Source of the DNA: Fodinisporobacter ferrooxydans
GTDB lineage: Bacteria; Bacillota; Bacilli; Tumebacillales; MYW30-H2
Reading direction: 5' to 3'
Length of the DNA: 64,000 nt
Assembly (NCBI RefSeq): GCF_022818495.1
Contig: NZ_CP089291.1
Span: 1,169,536 to 1,233,535 of the forward strand
Of this stretch, positions 26,210-35,431 are shown in pieces. The translations under genes were made by a program, and so were the position numbers. Below the pieces are notes generated by a model that made no database searches, was not told the origin of the DNA, and saw only the letters and a list, made by a program, of their open reading frames with translations. Within the stretch, counting starts at the first letter, position 1; each line of letters opens with the position of its first letter.

Positions 26210-26599
26210 TCACCTCTTGCCAATATGTTCTTTAAACTCTGACAAATCTCCATACCACTCGCTGTTTTTTTGGATCGGCAACGTGTTTTTTGTCAATTTG
26301 TCCAACATGTGCTGATCGAGTTGTTTGTATCCGATTCCCAATCGCCGTCCCAATGTATAAGCCAAAATGACAATATTGCTTAAATAATCCGTCAATATCT
26401 CTTCATTGCCTTTGAGAAACGCACGAAACAATCCGGCAGTATTATCGAGCAATTCTGCTTTTAACCATTCGATTGCTTTTATATTTTTACCAATATCCAA
26501 CTCACGAAAGAAATTCGGCACCTGAACACACCTTCCTGCAACATTCTTCTTGCCATCTTTTCTTAGTCTAGCATTCTCTATCAATAGTTTAAACATCAT
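26210..26599 (-). CDS. MazG-like protein
   Basis: 129 residues matching the small MazG-like family found beside yybS in Bacilli. It keeps the all-alpha pattern, with WLKAELLDNTAGLFRAFLKGNEE and LTDYLSNIVILAYTLGRRLGIGYKQLDQHM, where acidic residues would coordinate magnesium in a nucleotide pyrophosphohydrolase. Activity is unproven; the EExxE-type motif is only partly kept. The gene ends 6 bp before yybS. Start is one of two adjacent ATG codons at 26599/26596. Confidence 0.75.
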   Translation of the reverse strand: MMFKLLIENARLRKDGKKNVAGRCVQVPNFFRELDIGKNIKAIEWLKAELLDNTAGLFRAFLKGNEEILTDYLSNIVILAYTLGRRLGIGYKQLDQHMLDKLTKNTLPIQKNSEWYGDLSEFKEHIGKR

Positions 26600-26728
26600 A
26601 TCTTGTCGTAGTTTGTAACATCATTAGAACCTTTGTCACACGTGAAGGAACTTCTTTCTCATCGTCGAATCTCGATATCAACACACCAAATTTGGATACG
26701 CACAGAAAAATTTTCAGGAGGGATTTTT

Positions 26729-27307
26729 GTGAATTTGATTGGATTGGCTCCATTTGGAATTTCACCATGTTTTGCTGCCTTTACAGAAGAATCCGCAGTA
26801 TCACCCGATTCCTCAACAATTGCTTCAAATGCTGATTTGAGCGCAGAAACAATCCCGGCATCACCGGCGGCAATATCTTCAACCACTGTTGAAAAATCGG
26901 TGAAATCAAACGGTATTTTCCATTTTCTATCCGAAGTTTTGTATCCGGATTGGGAAGCACTTCAAAATGATGCGTACCTGCAAATCATGCGAGACGATTT
27001 AGAACGCATCTATTCGATTTGCGACACGATCTATGTAAAACTTCAGTCCATTTTTCCACTGATCCAAATCAATAACGGCAATTCGGAAACAATTGAAATT
27101 CGAAAATTGGAATGGCGCAGTGATTTCTCCATGCCTTTGGAAGATTTGCCGAAGAGACAAAACCAAACAATGCCGAATTACAATTATGAAAGGCAATTGG
27201 AAGAACACTCTTTACCGGCCTTTTATAACCCAATACCTAGGTCTGGAAAGCAACTGTTCAAACGATTTTTGCCCAAATTTTCATCCAGATACAGTATAAG
27301 CTCCTAG
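26729..27307 (+). CDS. Unrecognised protein, possibly secreted
   Basis: 192 residues from a GTG at 26729 with AGGAGGG six bases upstream; the open frame extends upstream but without a ribosome site. Residues 1-20 are mildly hydrophobic (NLIGLAPFGISPCFAAF) and could be a poor signal sequence; 20-60 is a Ser/Thr/Ala-rich linker; 65-130 appears folded, with FHFLSEVLYPDWEAL and YLQIMRDDLERIYSICDTIYVKLQ. A basic tail follows. No family recognised. It is convergent with hemY and overlaps its last 27 bases. Confidence 0.55.
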   Translation: MNLIGLAPFGISPCFAAFTEESAVSPDSSTIASNADLSAETIPASPAAISSTTVEKSVKSNGIFHFLSEVLYPDWEALQNDAYLQIMRDDLERIYSICDTIYVKLQSIFPLIQINNGNSETIEIRKLEWRSDFSMPLEDLPKRQNQTMPNYNYERQLEEHSLPAFYNPIPRSGKQLFKRFLPKFSSRYSISS

Positions 27308-28771
27308 TTGCTTCTGTATATAATCGATTGCTTTTTCGGCTGCATCCAGGGACTGTTGAATGCAGTCAGGAATTCCCAATCCATAGTAACCTGCACCCGA
27401 TAAAAACACACCGGGTAAAGATTCTGAAATAGTTTCCTGAAGTTGTTTCATGCGTGTCAGATGTCCAACAAGATATTGAGGCATGGCCTGATTCCAGCGC
27501 ACGACCCGGGTCAACGACGGCGTTGCTGTAATTCCCATGATATCTTGCAGATCCTTTTGGACGCGGCTGACCAATTCTTCATCCGTCAGTGACAGGAAGC
27601 GCTCATCACCAGAGCGTCCGACATAGCAACGCAATAACGCAAAATCATCAGGCGCCGTATGGGACCATTTGGATGAGACCCAGGTACAAGCGGTAATCAT
27701 GCGTTTTTCCTTGCGTGGAACGACAAATCCACTGCCATTCAGGGAATGCTGCAGCAAGTGTTTCGGATATGCCAGCAAAACGGTCGAAACACTGACATAT
27801 GGTATTTCTTGCAACTGAGGAAGCGATATAAAAGGCTCAAACATTTTTTGCGTCTGAATGGCTGGAGTTGTAACAAATACCACATGTGCCGATACTGATT
27901 TTCCGTTTTCCAACTGCACCGTGTACATTCCATTTGGGCTTTTTGGCGGTTCAATCGTTTGTACGCCCTGATTCGCATGTATTTGAACGTTCTCTGCTGT
28001 TAGCACGTCCGTGAGTCTTTCGATTAAACGAATAAGCCCTGTACGCAAGGATAGAAACATGCTGTTAGGCAGTCTTGGTACAGCTCCTGAACTCGGAACA
28101 GATGTGGAATTGAGCGGCTTGGGGGACGATTTACGCTGATTCATGATCCCCAGAATCAAGCTTCTATGCTTGGCTTCCAATTCCTGAAACTGAGGAAATG
28201 TAGCTTGCAAACTAAGCAGGTTCGCATCGCCTGCATAAATTCCTGCCAATAATGGCTCAACCAGGTTTTCGAGCAATTCATCGCCAAGTCTGCGGCGTAA
28301 AAACAAGCCCAATGACTCATCTTGTTGCGTTTCTCCCTTAGGCAACACAAGATCAAACGCAGCCCGTAACTTTCCGATTGGTGAAATGAGTGATGTTCGG
28401 ACAAACGGACCGATTTCTGCCGGTATCCCCATCATTGTACCGGGTGGCATCAAGTGCAGTTTCCCATTATGCAAAATAAAGTTTTGTCGTGCTTGCGGAT
28501 TGGTGCCTACCAATTCATCTGCCAATCCAAGTTCTCTGCATAAATTGGGTGCAGCTTTTTTCCTGGCAAGAAACGAGTCGGGACCACCTTCCATCACAAA
28601 TCCGTTATATCGTTCCGTCTGAATCTTGCCACCAAGTCTTTCGTCTTTTTCTATGACTTGGCAAGCGACAGAAATACCGTTTTGTTTCGCTTTTTGGACA
28701 ATATAATGCGCGGCACTCAATCCCGAAATTCCTCCGCCAATGATTAGAACACGAATAGGTTTATTTGTCAT
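27281..28771 (-). CDS. hemY: Coproporphyrinogen III oxidase / protoporphyrinogen oxidase HemY (CgoX)
   Basis: FAD-dependent oxidase of heme synthesis, 496 residues. FAD-binding GGGISGLSAAH at about 12-22, the GGKIQTE block, VMEGGPDSFLARK, and a C-terminal LSGAGYYGLGIPDCIQ for the flavin. In Firmicutes this enzyme acts on coproporphyrinogen III in the coproporphyrin-dependent pathway. Its ATG overlaps the hemH stop. Confidence 0.94.
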   Translation of the reverse strand: MTNKPIRVLIIGGGISGLSAAHYIVQKAKQNGISVACQVIEKDERLGGKIQTERYNGFVMEGGPDSFLARKKAAPNLCRELGLADELVGTNPQARQNFILHNGKLHLMPPGTMMGIPAEIGPFVRTSLISPIGKLRAAFDLVLPKGETQQDESLGLFLRRRLGDELLENLVEPLLAGIYAGDANLLSLQATFPQFQELEAKHRSLILGIMNQRKSSPKPLNSTSVPSSGAVPRLPNSMFLSLRTGLIRLIERLTDVLTAENVQIHANQGVQTIEPPKSPNGMYTVQLENGKSVSAHVVFVTTPAIQTQKMFEPFISLPQLQEIPYVSVSTVLLAYPKHLLQHSLNGSGFVVPRKEKRMITACTWVSSKWSHTAPDDFALLRCYVGRSGDERFLSLTDEELVSRVQKDLQDIMGITATPSLTRVVRWNQAMPQYLVGHLTRMKQLQETISESLPGVFLSGAGYYGLGIPDCIQQSLDAAEKAIDYIQKQLGAYTVSG

Positions 28772-29706
28772 GCCGATTCACCTGCCAAATGTTCGACTAC
28801 GATATTCGCTAATGCTTTCAGAAAATCCGGATCTGCATTTAAGGAAGCTGTACGAATCAGGTGGATTCCTATTTCTTTGCATAATGCCTGGCATTCGATA
28901 TCAATGTCATATAAGACTTCCAAATGATCGGAAACGAATCCAATCGGACAACTGATTACAGATGTATGTCCTTCCTTTCGCAAGGACTTCAATACATCCA
29001 AAATATCCGGTCCAAGCCATGGATCTGCCGTTCTGCCGGCACTTTGCCATGCATATAACCAATGGTTTAATTTTAGTTCGCGAGCGAGGGCATCCCCGGT
29101 TTCATGGATTTGGCGAGGATACGGATCACCCATTGATAGTATTTTTTCCGGCAAACTATGTGCGGAGAATACTACGCGTATATCTTTTTGAACCTGTTTC
29201 GGAAATTTTTCTAATGAATCTTGAATACGCCTTGCTGCAGCCTGCAGGTAATCCGGATGAAGATGCCAACTGCGAATAAATGTCATATGAAGTCCATCTG
29301 ATTTTTGCAACGCCTCTTCTGCCGCTTGTATGTAGGTGCCGATGCTCATCACGGAATAATGCGGAGCCAAAACGAAACCAACAGCTTCTTCAATGCCATC
29401 GCGATGCATGTCTTCGATTGCATCCTGAATGAAAGGTGAACAATGCTTCATTCCAAGATATACACGATATGTACGATTGTTATTCGCGTTTGCATTCAGC
29501 AATGTTTCCAAACCTTGTGATTGCATCCGGGTAATTTCATTTAATGGGGATACTCCGCCAATTGCTTTATAGCGATCGATCAAATCCCGTAACAACTCTG
29601 GAGTCGGTTTGCGCCCACGCCGAATATGAGTATAATATGCTTCGACATGATCGAGACTTTGTGGTGTTCCATACGCCATGACTAATATTCCGACTGTTTT
29701 ATTCAT
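28768..29706 (-). CDS. hemH: Ferrochelatase (coproporphyrin ferrochelatase, CpfC)
   Basis: 312 residues. Inserts ferrous iron into coproporphyrin III. Conserved features: VLVMAYGTP-like start, IRRGRKPTPELL, the metal-site His in FSAHSLPEKI and the acidic C-terminal side with SCPIGFVSDHLEVLYDID. ATG at 29706. Second gene of hemEHY; the peroxide-dependent decarboxylase HemQ of this pathway is not in the window. Confidence 0.95.
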   Translation of the reverse strand: MNKTVGILVMAYGTPQSLDHVEAYYTHIRRGRKPTPELLRDLIDRYKAIGGVSPLNEITRMQSQGLETLLNANANNNRTYRVYLGMKHCSPFIQDAIEDMHRDGIEEAVGFVLAPHYSVMSIGTYIQAAEEALQKSDGLHMTFIRSWHLHPDYLQAAARRIQDSLEKFPKQVQKDIRVVFSAHSLPEKILSMGDPYPRQIHETGDALARELKLNHWLYAWQSAGRTADPWLGPDILDVLKSLRKEGHTSVISCPIGFVSDHLEVLYDIDIECQALCKEIGIHLIRTASLNADPDFLKALANIVVEHLAGESA

Positions 29707-29799
29707 ATGTACCCCTTTTGAATGAATGATGAGGCTTTTTCATTGCAAGTCGAACGGACATCCAAAATGAACGTCCTATTGTAAAATTCATTTCCCTTG

Positions 29800-30834
29800 T
29801 TACTGCCGTACCTTGTTACTACTGTATTCATGGACAAAGTGCGCAAGTTTTCGCAGGATTTCTCCATTTGTCTCCGGATATACTCCATGCCCAAGATTAA
29901 AAATAAATCCTGGCTGTTGAATCCCTTGGTCGATGATCACCCGCGTCCGGCGTTCGATTTCCTGCCAAGGCCCCAAGAGTGTAGCCGGATCAAGGTTTCC
30001 TTGCAGAGCAACATCATGACCGGCCCGCTTTCTTGCATCTGCAAGCGGTACACGCCAATCCACACCAAGGACATCCGATCCTGCTTGTTTCATCAACGGT
30101 AATAATTCTCCGGTTCCAACGCCAAAATGGATATTTGGCACAGCTAAATGGGAAATGCCCTGAATGATCCGTTTCATCGTGGGTAAAACGTAAGTTTCAT
30201 AATCAAACGGAGAAAGAGCGCCTACCCAGCTGTCAAAGATTTGCAGCGCGTCTGCACCAGCATTGACTTGACCTTCCAAATATGTAATGATCGTTTTTTC
30301 AAGGCGATCCATTAATGCAAACCAAATATCAGGATGTTCATACATCATCGTTTTTGTTTTCAGGTGATTCCTTGAAGGTCCACCTTCAATCATGTAACTG
30401 GCCAAAGTAAATGGCGCACCGGAAAATCCAATCAATGGAACATGCAATTCCTTAGACAAGATTTGAATGGTTTGGATGACATATGGCAAATCCTGTTCCA
30501 TATCAAAATCATGAAGCTTGTCCACATCCGCTTTGGAACGGATCGGTGTTTCAATTACCGGACCACCAGCCCGGATATCAAAAGGGAGGCCGATGGGAGC
30601 AATCGGCACCATAATATCGGAAAATAAAATGGCAGCATCCACATCATACTGTTTGACGGGCAAAATCGTTACTTCCGCACACAATTCCGGATTATGTGTG
30701 ATTTCAATCAACGTATACTGCTTGCGAATCTCCCTGTATTCCGCCTGGGATCTGCCTGCCTGCCGCATAAACCAAACAGGTGTAACATCCACCGGTTCTC
30801 TTCTGCATGCACGCAAAAAACGATCATTCTTCAC
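29800..30834 (-). CDS. hemE: Uroporphyrinogen decarboxylase
   Basis: Converts uroporphyrinogen III to coproporphyrinogen III. 344 residues with the invariant PVWFMRQAGR near the start, ILFSDIMVP (catalytic Asp) and GNLDPATLLG. The start is GTG at 30834 with GGGGT seven bases before it. First gene of the heme operon; 93 bp separate it from hemH. Confidence 0.96.
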   Translation of the reverse strand: MKNDRFLRACRREPVDVTPVWFMRQAGRSQAEYREIRKQYTLIEITHNPELCAEVTILPVKQYDVDAAILFSDIMVPIAPIGLPFDIRAGGPVIETPIRSKADVDKLHDFDMEQDLPYVIQTIQILSKELHVPLIGFSGAPFTLASYMIEGGPSRNHLKTKTMMYEHPDIWFALMDRLEKTIITYLEGQVNAGADALQIFDSWVGALSPFDYETYVLPTMKRIIQGISHLAVPNIHFGVGTGELLPLMKQAGSDVLGVDWRVPLADARKRAGHDVALQGNLDPATLLGPWQEIERRTRVIIDQGIQQPGFIFNLGHGVYPETNGEILRKLAHFVHEYSSNKVRQ

Positions 30835-30856
30835 TCATATACCCCATTTCATTCGA

Positions 30857-30884
30857 TCTATAGTAAAAAAGTACTGTATGTCAT
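30857..30884 (-). promoter_or_regulatory. Probable SigmaA promoter of hemEHY
   Basis: -35 ATGACA (30884-30879), 16-bp spacer, -10 TATAGA (30862-30857), 23 bp before the hemE start. Confidence 0.6.
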
Positions 30885-31121
30885 TCACATCTCATAAGAT
30901 GATCCATCTTGGCTATCGGATAAAACACTATTATCATAACGTAGAAATGGAGTGTCCTTACGCTCTAATCTTGAACAATTCGTGTCTATCGTTATCGAAC
31001 CATTGGAAGGATGTTCAAAATGTCATAACCTTTTTTAAATCTTTTCATATTCTGAATCTATCACATAGTAGTGTTGTTCGTACAGAATCAAGTTATACAG
31101 CGACTCCGAAACAAATGTAAA
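30885..31121. other. Intergenic region upstream of hemE
   Basis: About 240 bp without a credible gene. GGATGTTCAAAATGT at about 31010 resembles one end of the MITE-like repeat but the match is short. Confidence 0.35.
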
Positions 31122-31143
31122 ATCCCCGGCCATTTCCGGGGAT
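31122..31143 (-). terminator. Intrinsic terminator of the aldehyde dehydrogenase gene
   Basis: ATCCCCGG (31122-31129) pairs with CCGGGGAT (31136-31143); on the minus strand the stem is followed by TTTTACATTT. Confidence 0.8.
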
Positions 31144-31190
31144 AAAGGATACGTTACTATATCAATCATATGGTTGGAACCACACTTTTT

Positions 31191-32711
31191 TCATCCCAAA
31201 TTCATCCAAATTGCTTTTACCTGCGTATACAATTCTAGAGCATAATTTCCCATTTCCCTTCCGAAACCAGATTGCTTGTAGCCTCCAAAGGGAACGGCCG
31301 CATCAAACACATTATAACAGTTTACCCATACGGTACCAACCTCTAATTCATGCGCGACGCGATGGGCCTTTCTTGCATCTGTTGTCCACACGCCGGCAGC
31401 CAATCCGTATTCACTTGTGTTGGCTCGACGGATTACATCGGCAATTTGCTCTTCATCGTCAAATGGCAATGCAGCGACAACCGGACCGAAAATCTCTTCT
31501 TTTACTATTGTCATATCGTCTCTGACATCGGCAAAAATCGTTGGCGGTACAAAATATCCGGGTCTGTCTAACGGCTGTCCTCCAAGAATCGGATTCGCGC
31601 CTTCTTCCCGTCCCTTGTTCAGGTAATAGGATACACGGTCAAATTGTTCGTCGGAAACTAATGGCCCAATTTCTGTCGTTTCATCCAGACCGGGTCCCTG
31701 TTTTATTTTACCGGCATAGCTGCACATATCCGCCAAAAAATTATCGTATACTTTTTTATGAACGAACAGGCGGGAACCTGCACAGCAAACTTGCCCTTGA
31801 TTAAAGAAAATCCCCAATAATGCTCCCGGAATTGCTTTCGAAAAATCAGCATCAGGAAAAACAATATTGGGAGACTTTCCTCCCAGCTCCAATGACACCC
31901 GTTTCAGGTTGCCAGCAGCCTGCTGCATAATTAATTTTCCGACTTCTGTAGACCCGGTAAACGCCACTTTACGAATTCGCGGATGCTGTACAATCGCACC
32001 GCCCGCTGTTGGACCAAATCCGGATAAAATATTTACAACGCCATCGGGAAACCCGGCTTCCTGTATTAATTCAGACAGATACAATGCAGACAATGGCGTT
32101 TGTTCCGCTGTTTTCAAGACGACCACATTTCCTGTCGCCAACGCCGCACCCAGTTTCCAAGCAGCCATTAGCAAAGGAAAATTCCACGGTATAATCTGTC
32201 CGACAACTCCGACAGGCTCGCGTCTTGTATATGTAAACATATGCGATCCTACGGAATTATCGATGACTTCCCCATGAACTTTTGTCGCCCATCCTGCGTA
32301 ATACCTGAAATGATCAATTGCTAAAGGAACATCTGCATTTCGTGTTTCACGAATTGGTTTTCCATTGTCCAGAGTATCCAATTGCGCCAAAGCCTCAGCA
32401 TGCTCCTCCATCAGGTCTGCCAATTTCCAAATCAATTTCCCCCGCTCACTGGGAGTTACCTTTGCCCAAGGTCCTTGCAATGCTTTTTCTGCAGCTTCAA
32501 CAGCCCGATCCACATCTTCTTTATCAGCCTCAAATACGTATGTAAGAACTTCACCCGTTGAAGGATCTTTTGTAGCAAATGTTCTTCCTGAGATAGATTC
32601 TACATATTGCCCGCCGATAAATAATCGTTTGGGTCCACTGTTTAAAAATGCTTGAACTCTTGGATCTAGTTGCGCAGTTGTTGATTCTGGTTTTACAAAA
32701 TTTGTTGACAA
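31191..32711 (-). CDS. Aldehyde dehydrogenase family protein
   Basis: NAD(P)-dependent aldehyde dehydrogenase, 506 residues counted from a TTG at 32711 that has AGGTGG nine bases upstream (the frame is open to 32753). NAD-binding IIPWNFPLLM, FTGSTEVGK, catalytic Glu275 in LELGGKSP, catalytic Cys309 in FNQGQVCCAG, and the EIFGPV block are all present. It looks most like the DhaS/phenylacetaldehyde or betaine aldehyde dehydrogenase group; the natural substrate cannot be told. Single-gene unit with its own terminator and a cre-like site just upstream. Confidence 0.9.
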   Translation of the reverse strand: MSTNFVKPESTTAQLDPRVQAFLNSGPKRLFIGGQYVESISGRTFATKDPSTGEVLTYVFEADKEDVDRAVEAAEKALQGPWAKVTPSERGKLIWKLADLMEEHAEALAQLDTLDNGKPIRETRNADVPLAIDHFRYYAGWATKVHGEVIDNSVGSHMFTYTRREPVGVVGQIIPWNFPLLMAAWKLGAALATGNVVVLKTAEQTPLSALYLSELIQEAGFPDGVVNILSGFGPTAGGAIVQHPRIRKVAFTGSTEVGKLIMQQAAGNLKRVSLELGGKSPNIVFPDADFSKAIPGALLGIFFNQGQVCCAGSRLFVHKKVYDNFLADMCSYAGKIKQGPGLDETTEIGPLVSDEQFDRVSYYLNKGREEGANPILGGQPLDRPGYFVPPTIFADVRDDMTIVKEEIFGPVVAALPFDDEEQIADVIRRANTSEYGLAAGVWTTDARKAHRVAHELEVGTVWVNCYNVFDAAVPFGGYKQSGFGREMGNYALELYTQVKAIWMNLG

Positions 32712-32740
32712 ATAATTTCCCCACCTTTGACTATTTTTCA

Positions 32741-32754
32741 GAAGCGCTTTCAAA
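32741..32754 (-). promoter_or_regulatory. Cre-like (CcpA) site before the aldehyde dehydrogenase gene
   Basis: On the minus strand TTGAAAGCGCTTCT contains TGAAAGCGCTTC, one mismatch from the cre consensus TGWAARCGYTWNCW. It lies about 30 bp upstream of the TTG start, where CcpA would repress. Confidence 0.4.
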
Positions 32755-32845
32755 GAAGAGCTTTACTACTATATATACAGTCGATAGAGTTTATATTCCC
32801 AAAAAGAAACACTCCGAACATTCAAAAATATGTACAAGCAAAACA

Positions 32846-32893
32846 AAAAGGACATCCCAATCCATAAAAAATGGAATAAAGATGCCTTTTTTT
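32846..32893 (-). terminator. Terminator downstream of the ABC-F unit
   Basis: On the minus strand AAAAAGGCATC pairs with GATGTCCTTTTT with one mismatch, with an inner TCCAT/ATGGA stem, followed by a T-rich stretch. It ends the ABC-F and small-protein unit. Confidence 0.65.
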
Positions 32894-32975
32894 GCTTTTG
32901 TTATGATAGTGCAAGCGAAAGCTAACCATCTAAAAATGAACGCTTGGGACATCCGCTGCTATTTTAATACTGAAC

Positions 32976-33137
32976 TTATTTGTCAAATAACCCGCCTTTT
33001 TTTCCAACCTTTACACCTTTTCTCTGCTTTCCAATCTTTTTATCAGGTCTTATGGATCCCATCTGTCCCGCGTTTTTCTTTTTCTTTGCTTCAATCAGCT
33101 GTTTCATTCGTTCAATGTCTTGATTCACCGAATTCAT
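32976..33137 (-). CDS. 53-residue basic protein downstream of the ABC-F gene
   Basis: Short frame starting MNSVNQDIERMKQLIEAKKKK and ending GKKGGLFDK. An N-terminal helix is followed by a very basic tail (many Lys, PDKKIGKQRKG). The ATG at 33137 has AAGGA just three bases upstream, tight but usable. It begins 29 bp after the ABC-F stop and precedes a terminator, so it is likely co-transcribed. Its basic nature would suit RNA or ribosome binding (inference only). Confidence 0.6.
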   Translation of the reverse strand: MNSVNQDIERMKQLIEAKKKKNAGQMGSIRPDKKIGKQRKGVKVGKKGGLFDK

Positions 33138-33166
33138 CTTCCTTATTTTGATTTTCGTTCATTCAT

Positions 33167-35119
33167 TCATGATTCATGCTTGCGTTGTTTCGCAATGGTT
33201 TCCGCCAGTTCATTTAAGTATGTCCACCGTTCGAACAATACCTCTAGTTTTTTTTCCAACTCCTGTTTGTGTGAGAACAACTCTTGCAAAAGCTCAAAAT
33301 CGCTTCCAGCACCATCAATTTTTTCATTGATAACGCGCAAATCGTTCTCTGCTTGCTCAATGATGCCTTCAATTTCATCATACTCTTTCCGTTCTTTATA
33401 GGTAAATTTTAACAGATGTTCCTTTTTCTCTTGCTCCTGCTCTTTTGCTTTATGATTTTGAGTTGGCAAGTGTTTTTTCTCTTGATTCTGTCGACCAGCC
33501 GGATTGTCTGAGACTTTTGGCGGCATTGTGTTGGATTCCAGATACTCTGAATAATTCCCTATATACTGCCGAATGACACCATCGCCTTCAAACACGAACA
33601 ACTTGTCAACAACGCGATCCAAAAAATACCGATCGTGGGAAACAGCTATGACTGCTCCAGCAAATTCCTCAAGATATTCTTCAAGAATTGTCAACGTTTG
33701 AATATCCAAATCATTCGTCGGTTCATCTAACAGGAGTACGTTTGGTGCACCCATCAAAATCCGCAATAACTGAAGCCGCCGTTTTTCTCCTCCGGAAAGC
33801 TTTCCTATTGGTGTCCACTGAAGTGCAGCAGGAAATAAAAACCTTTCCAACATTTGTGCAGCACTGATCAATCCACCATCAGCAGTGAAAACATACTCCC
33901 CTGCTTCCTTGATGTACTCAATCACTCTTTGATTGCCGTCCATTTCATCACTTTCTTGGGAAAAAAATCCGTGTTTGACAGTTGGACCTTTCTCAATGCT
34001 TCCTGAATCCGGGTCAATCCTTCCTGCTATGATATTGAGCAGCGTGGATTTTCCTCTGCCATTTGGTCCGATAATCCCGACTCGATCCTCTTTGGAAACA
34101 ATATAAGTAAAATCCTGGATCAAGCGTTTCCCATCATAGCTTTTCTCTATACGCTCCAATTCAAAAACTTTCTTGCCCAATCGAGTGGCTACAGAAGAAA
34201 TTTCAATTTTAGTCGTCCCAGATTCGTATGATTGCTGTTGGAGTTTTTCAAACCGATCAATTCTGGCTTTTTGTTTTGTCGACCTGGCTTTGGCTCCTCT
34301 CTGAATCCATGCCAATTCCCTTCGCAACAGGTTGGCCCGTTTTCTCTCCGAGGATTCCCGTTGTTCTTCCCGTTCCGCTTTTTTCTCTAGAAAGTAACGA
34401 TAACTGCCATCGTAACTATAAAGACGCCCTTGATCCAATTCGATAATCCGATTGACAACGCGATCCAGAAAATACCTGTCATGTGTGACGAGCAGTAATG
34501 CCCCTTTGCGTTTATTTAAATACTGTTCTAGCCAGTCGACCGTTTCATGATCGATATGGTTTGTTGGTTCATCCAATATTAATAGATCAGATGGATGAAT
34601 AAGAGCATTTGCCAAAGCTACTCGTTTCCTCTGTCCACCGGAAAGTGTGCCGACTTTTGCATCAAACTGCGGGATTCCCAATCTGGTTAAAATGGTCTTT
34701 GCTTCACTTTCCATCTGCCAGGCATCTAACGCATCCATTTGTTGCTGCAATGACAGCAATCGATTTTGCAAAGCGGTATCATTCTGCTGCAGTTCCAATT
34801 TCCCTATCGTTTCCTGATACTCTTTAACGGTTTGCATAACTGGTGTATTGCCTTTGAAGACTTGTTGCAGTACTGTAGCATCCGGATCAAACTCGGGATT
34901 TTGCGGTAAATATTCAATTGTTGCATGACTTCCCGCAATAACTTTTCCTGAATCGGGACTTTCCAAGCCCGCAATGATCTTTAAAAAACTCGATTTTCCG
35001 GTTCCATTCACACCAATTAAACCGATTTTGTCTCCAACTCCTATACCAAAGGAAACATGCTCAAATAAGCACTTGACGCCAAAGCTTTTGGAAATATCTT
35101 CAATCGATAGTAAGTTCAT
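33167..35119 (-). CDS. ABC-F family ATPase, Uup/YfmR type
   Basis: 650 residues with two ABC domains and no membrane segment. First domain: Walker A GVNGTGKSS, signature LSGGQRKR, Walker B LLILDEPTNH; second: GPNGRGKST, LSGGEKRR, VLLLDEPTND. A linker between them is charged (EEQRESSERKRANLLRRELAW) and about 100 C-terminal residues are a coiled coil (KEQEQEKKEHLL...QELEKKLEVLFERW), the layout of Uup/YfmR. ABC-F proteins bind the ribosomal E site; YfmR relieves stalled ribosomes together with EF-P. The start at ATG 35119 is chosen by AAGGAAG and by homology; an upstream extension of 47 codons is ignored. Confidence 0.92.
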   Translation of the reverse strand: MNLLSIEDISKSFGVKCLFEHVSFGIGVGDKIGLIGVNGTGKSSFLKIIAGLESPDSGKVIAGSHATIEYLPQNPEFDPDATVLQQVFKGNTPVMQTVKEYQETIGKLELQQNDTALQNRLLSLQQQMDALDAWQMESEAKTILTRLGIPQFDAKVGTLSGGQRKRVALANALIHPSDLLILDEPTNHIDHETVDWLEQYLNKRKGALLLVTHDRYFLDRVVNRIIELDQGRLYSYDGSYRYFLEKKAEREEQRESSERKRANLLRRELAWIQRGAKARSTKQKARIDRFEKLQQQSYESGTTKIEISSVATRLGKKVFELERIEKSYDGKRLIQDFTYIVSKEDRVGIIGPNGRGKSTLLNIIAGRIDPDSGSIEKGPTVKHGFFSQESDEMDGNQRVIEYIKEAGEYVFTADGGLISAAQMLERFLFPAALQWTPIGKLSGGEKRRLQLLRILMGAPNVLLLDEPTNDLDIQTLTILEEYLEEFAGAVIAVSHDRYFLDRVVDKLFVFEGDGVIRQYIGNYSEYLESNTMPPKVSDNPAGRQNQEKKHLPTQNHKAKEQEQEKKEHLLKFTYKERKEYDEIEGIIEQAENDLRVINEKIDGAGSDFELLQELFSHKQELEKKLEVLFERWTYLNELAETIAKQRKHES

Positions 35120-35431
35120 AATTCTTCCTTTTCTAATCGTAAAATTGATCATCGGATGTTGACAACGAATTGAATAGAATGTCAATGAATCCTGATATTT
35201 ATTGTTTATTGTCCTGTTATAGGAATACTGTTCCGTTATGCGCTTGCAATTGCAAAACAATACTTTTCATAAAAACAGCTATACGGCAAAGAAATTTTGG
35301 TGTTTGTAATATATGCGTGGTAAAAGTTTTTCGAAGGTCATTATAGATGTTGATTATAAATGCTGCCACTGCAATCAGGCAACGACAACCTTTTTGGGGA
35401 TGGTCAAGGACCCGAACAAAAAATCAGGAAT
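35120..35431. other. Intergenic region, nothing recognised
   Basis: About 310 bp. It holds a perfect 12-bp palindrome TTGCAATTGCAA (35244-35255) that could be an operator for the ABC-F gene, but no gene. Confidence 0.35.

Noticed and set aside
31009-31030. Another MITE end (GGATGTTCAAAATGT)
   Set aside because: Only about 12 bases match, with no second end; could be chance in AT-rich DNA.
35244-35255. Palindrome TTGCAATTGCAA as an operator
   Set aside because: A single short AT-rich palindrome without a second copy or a known regulator; listed only in the gap description.
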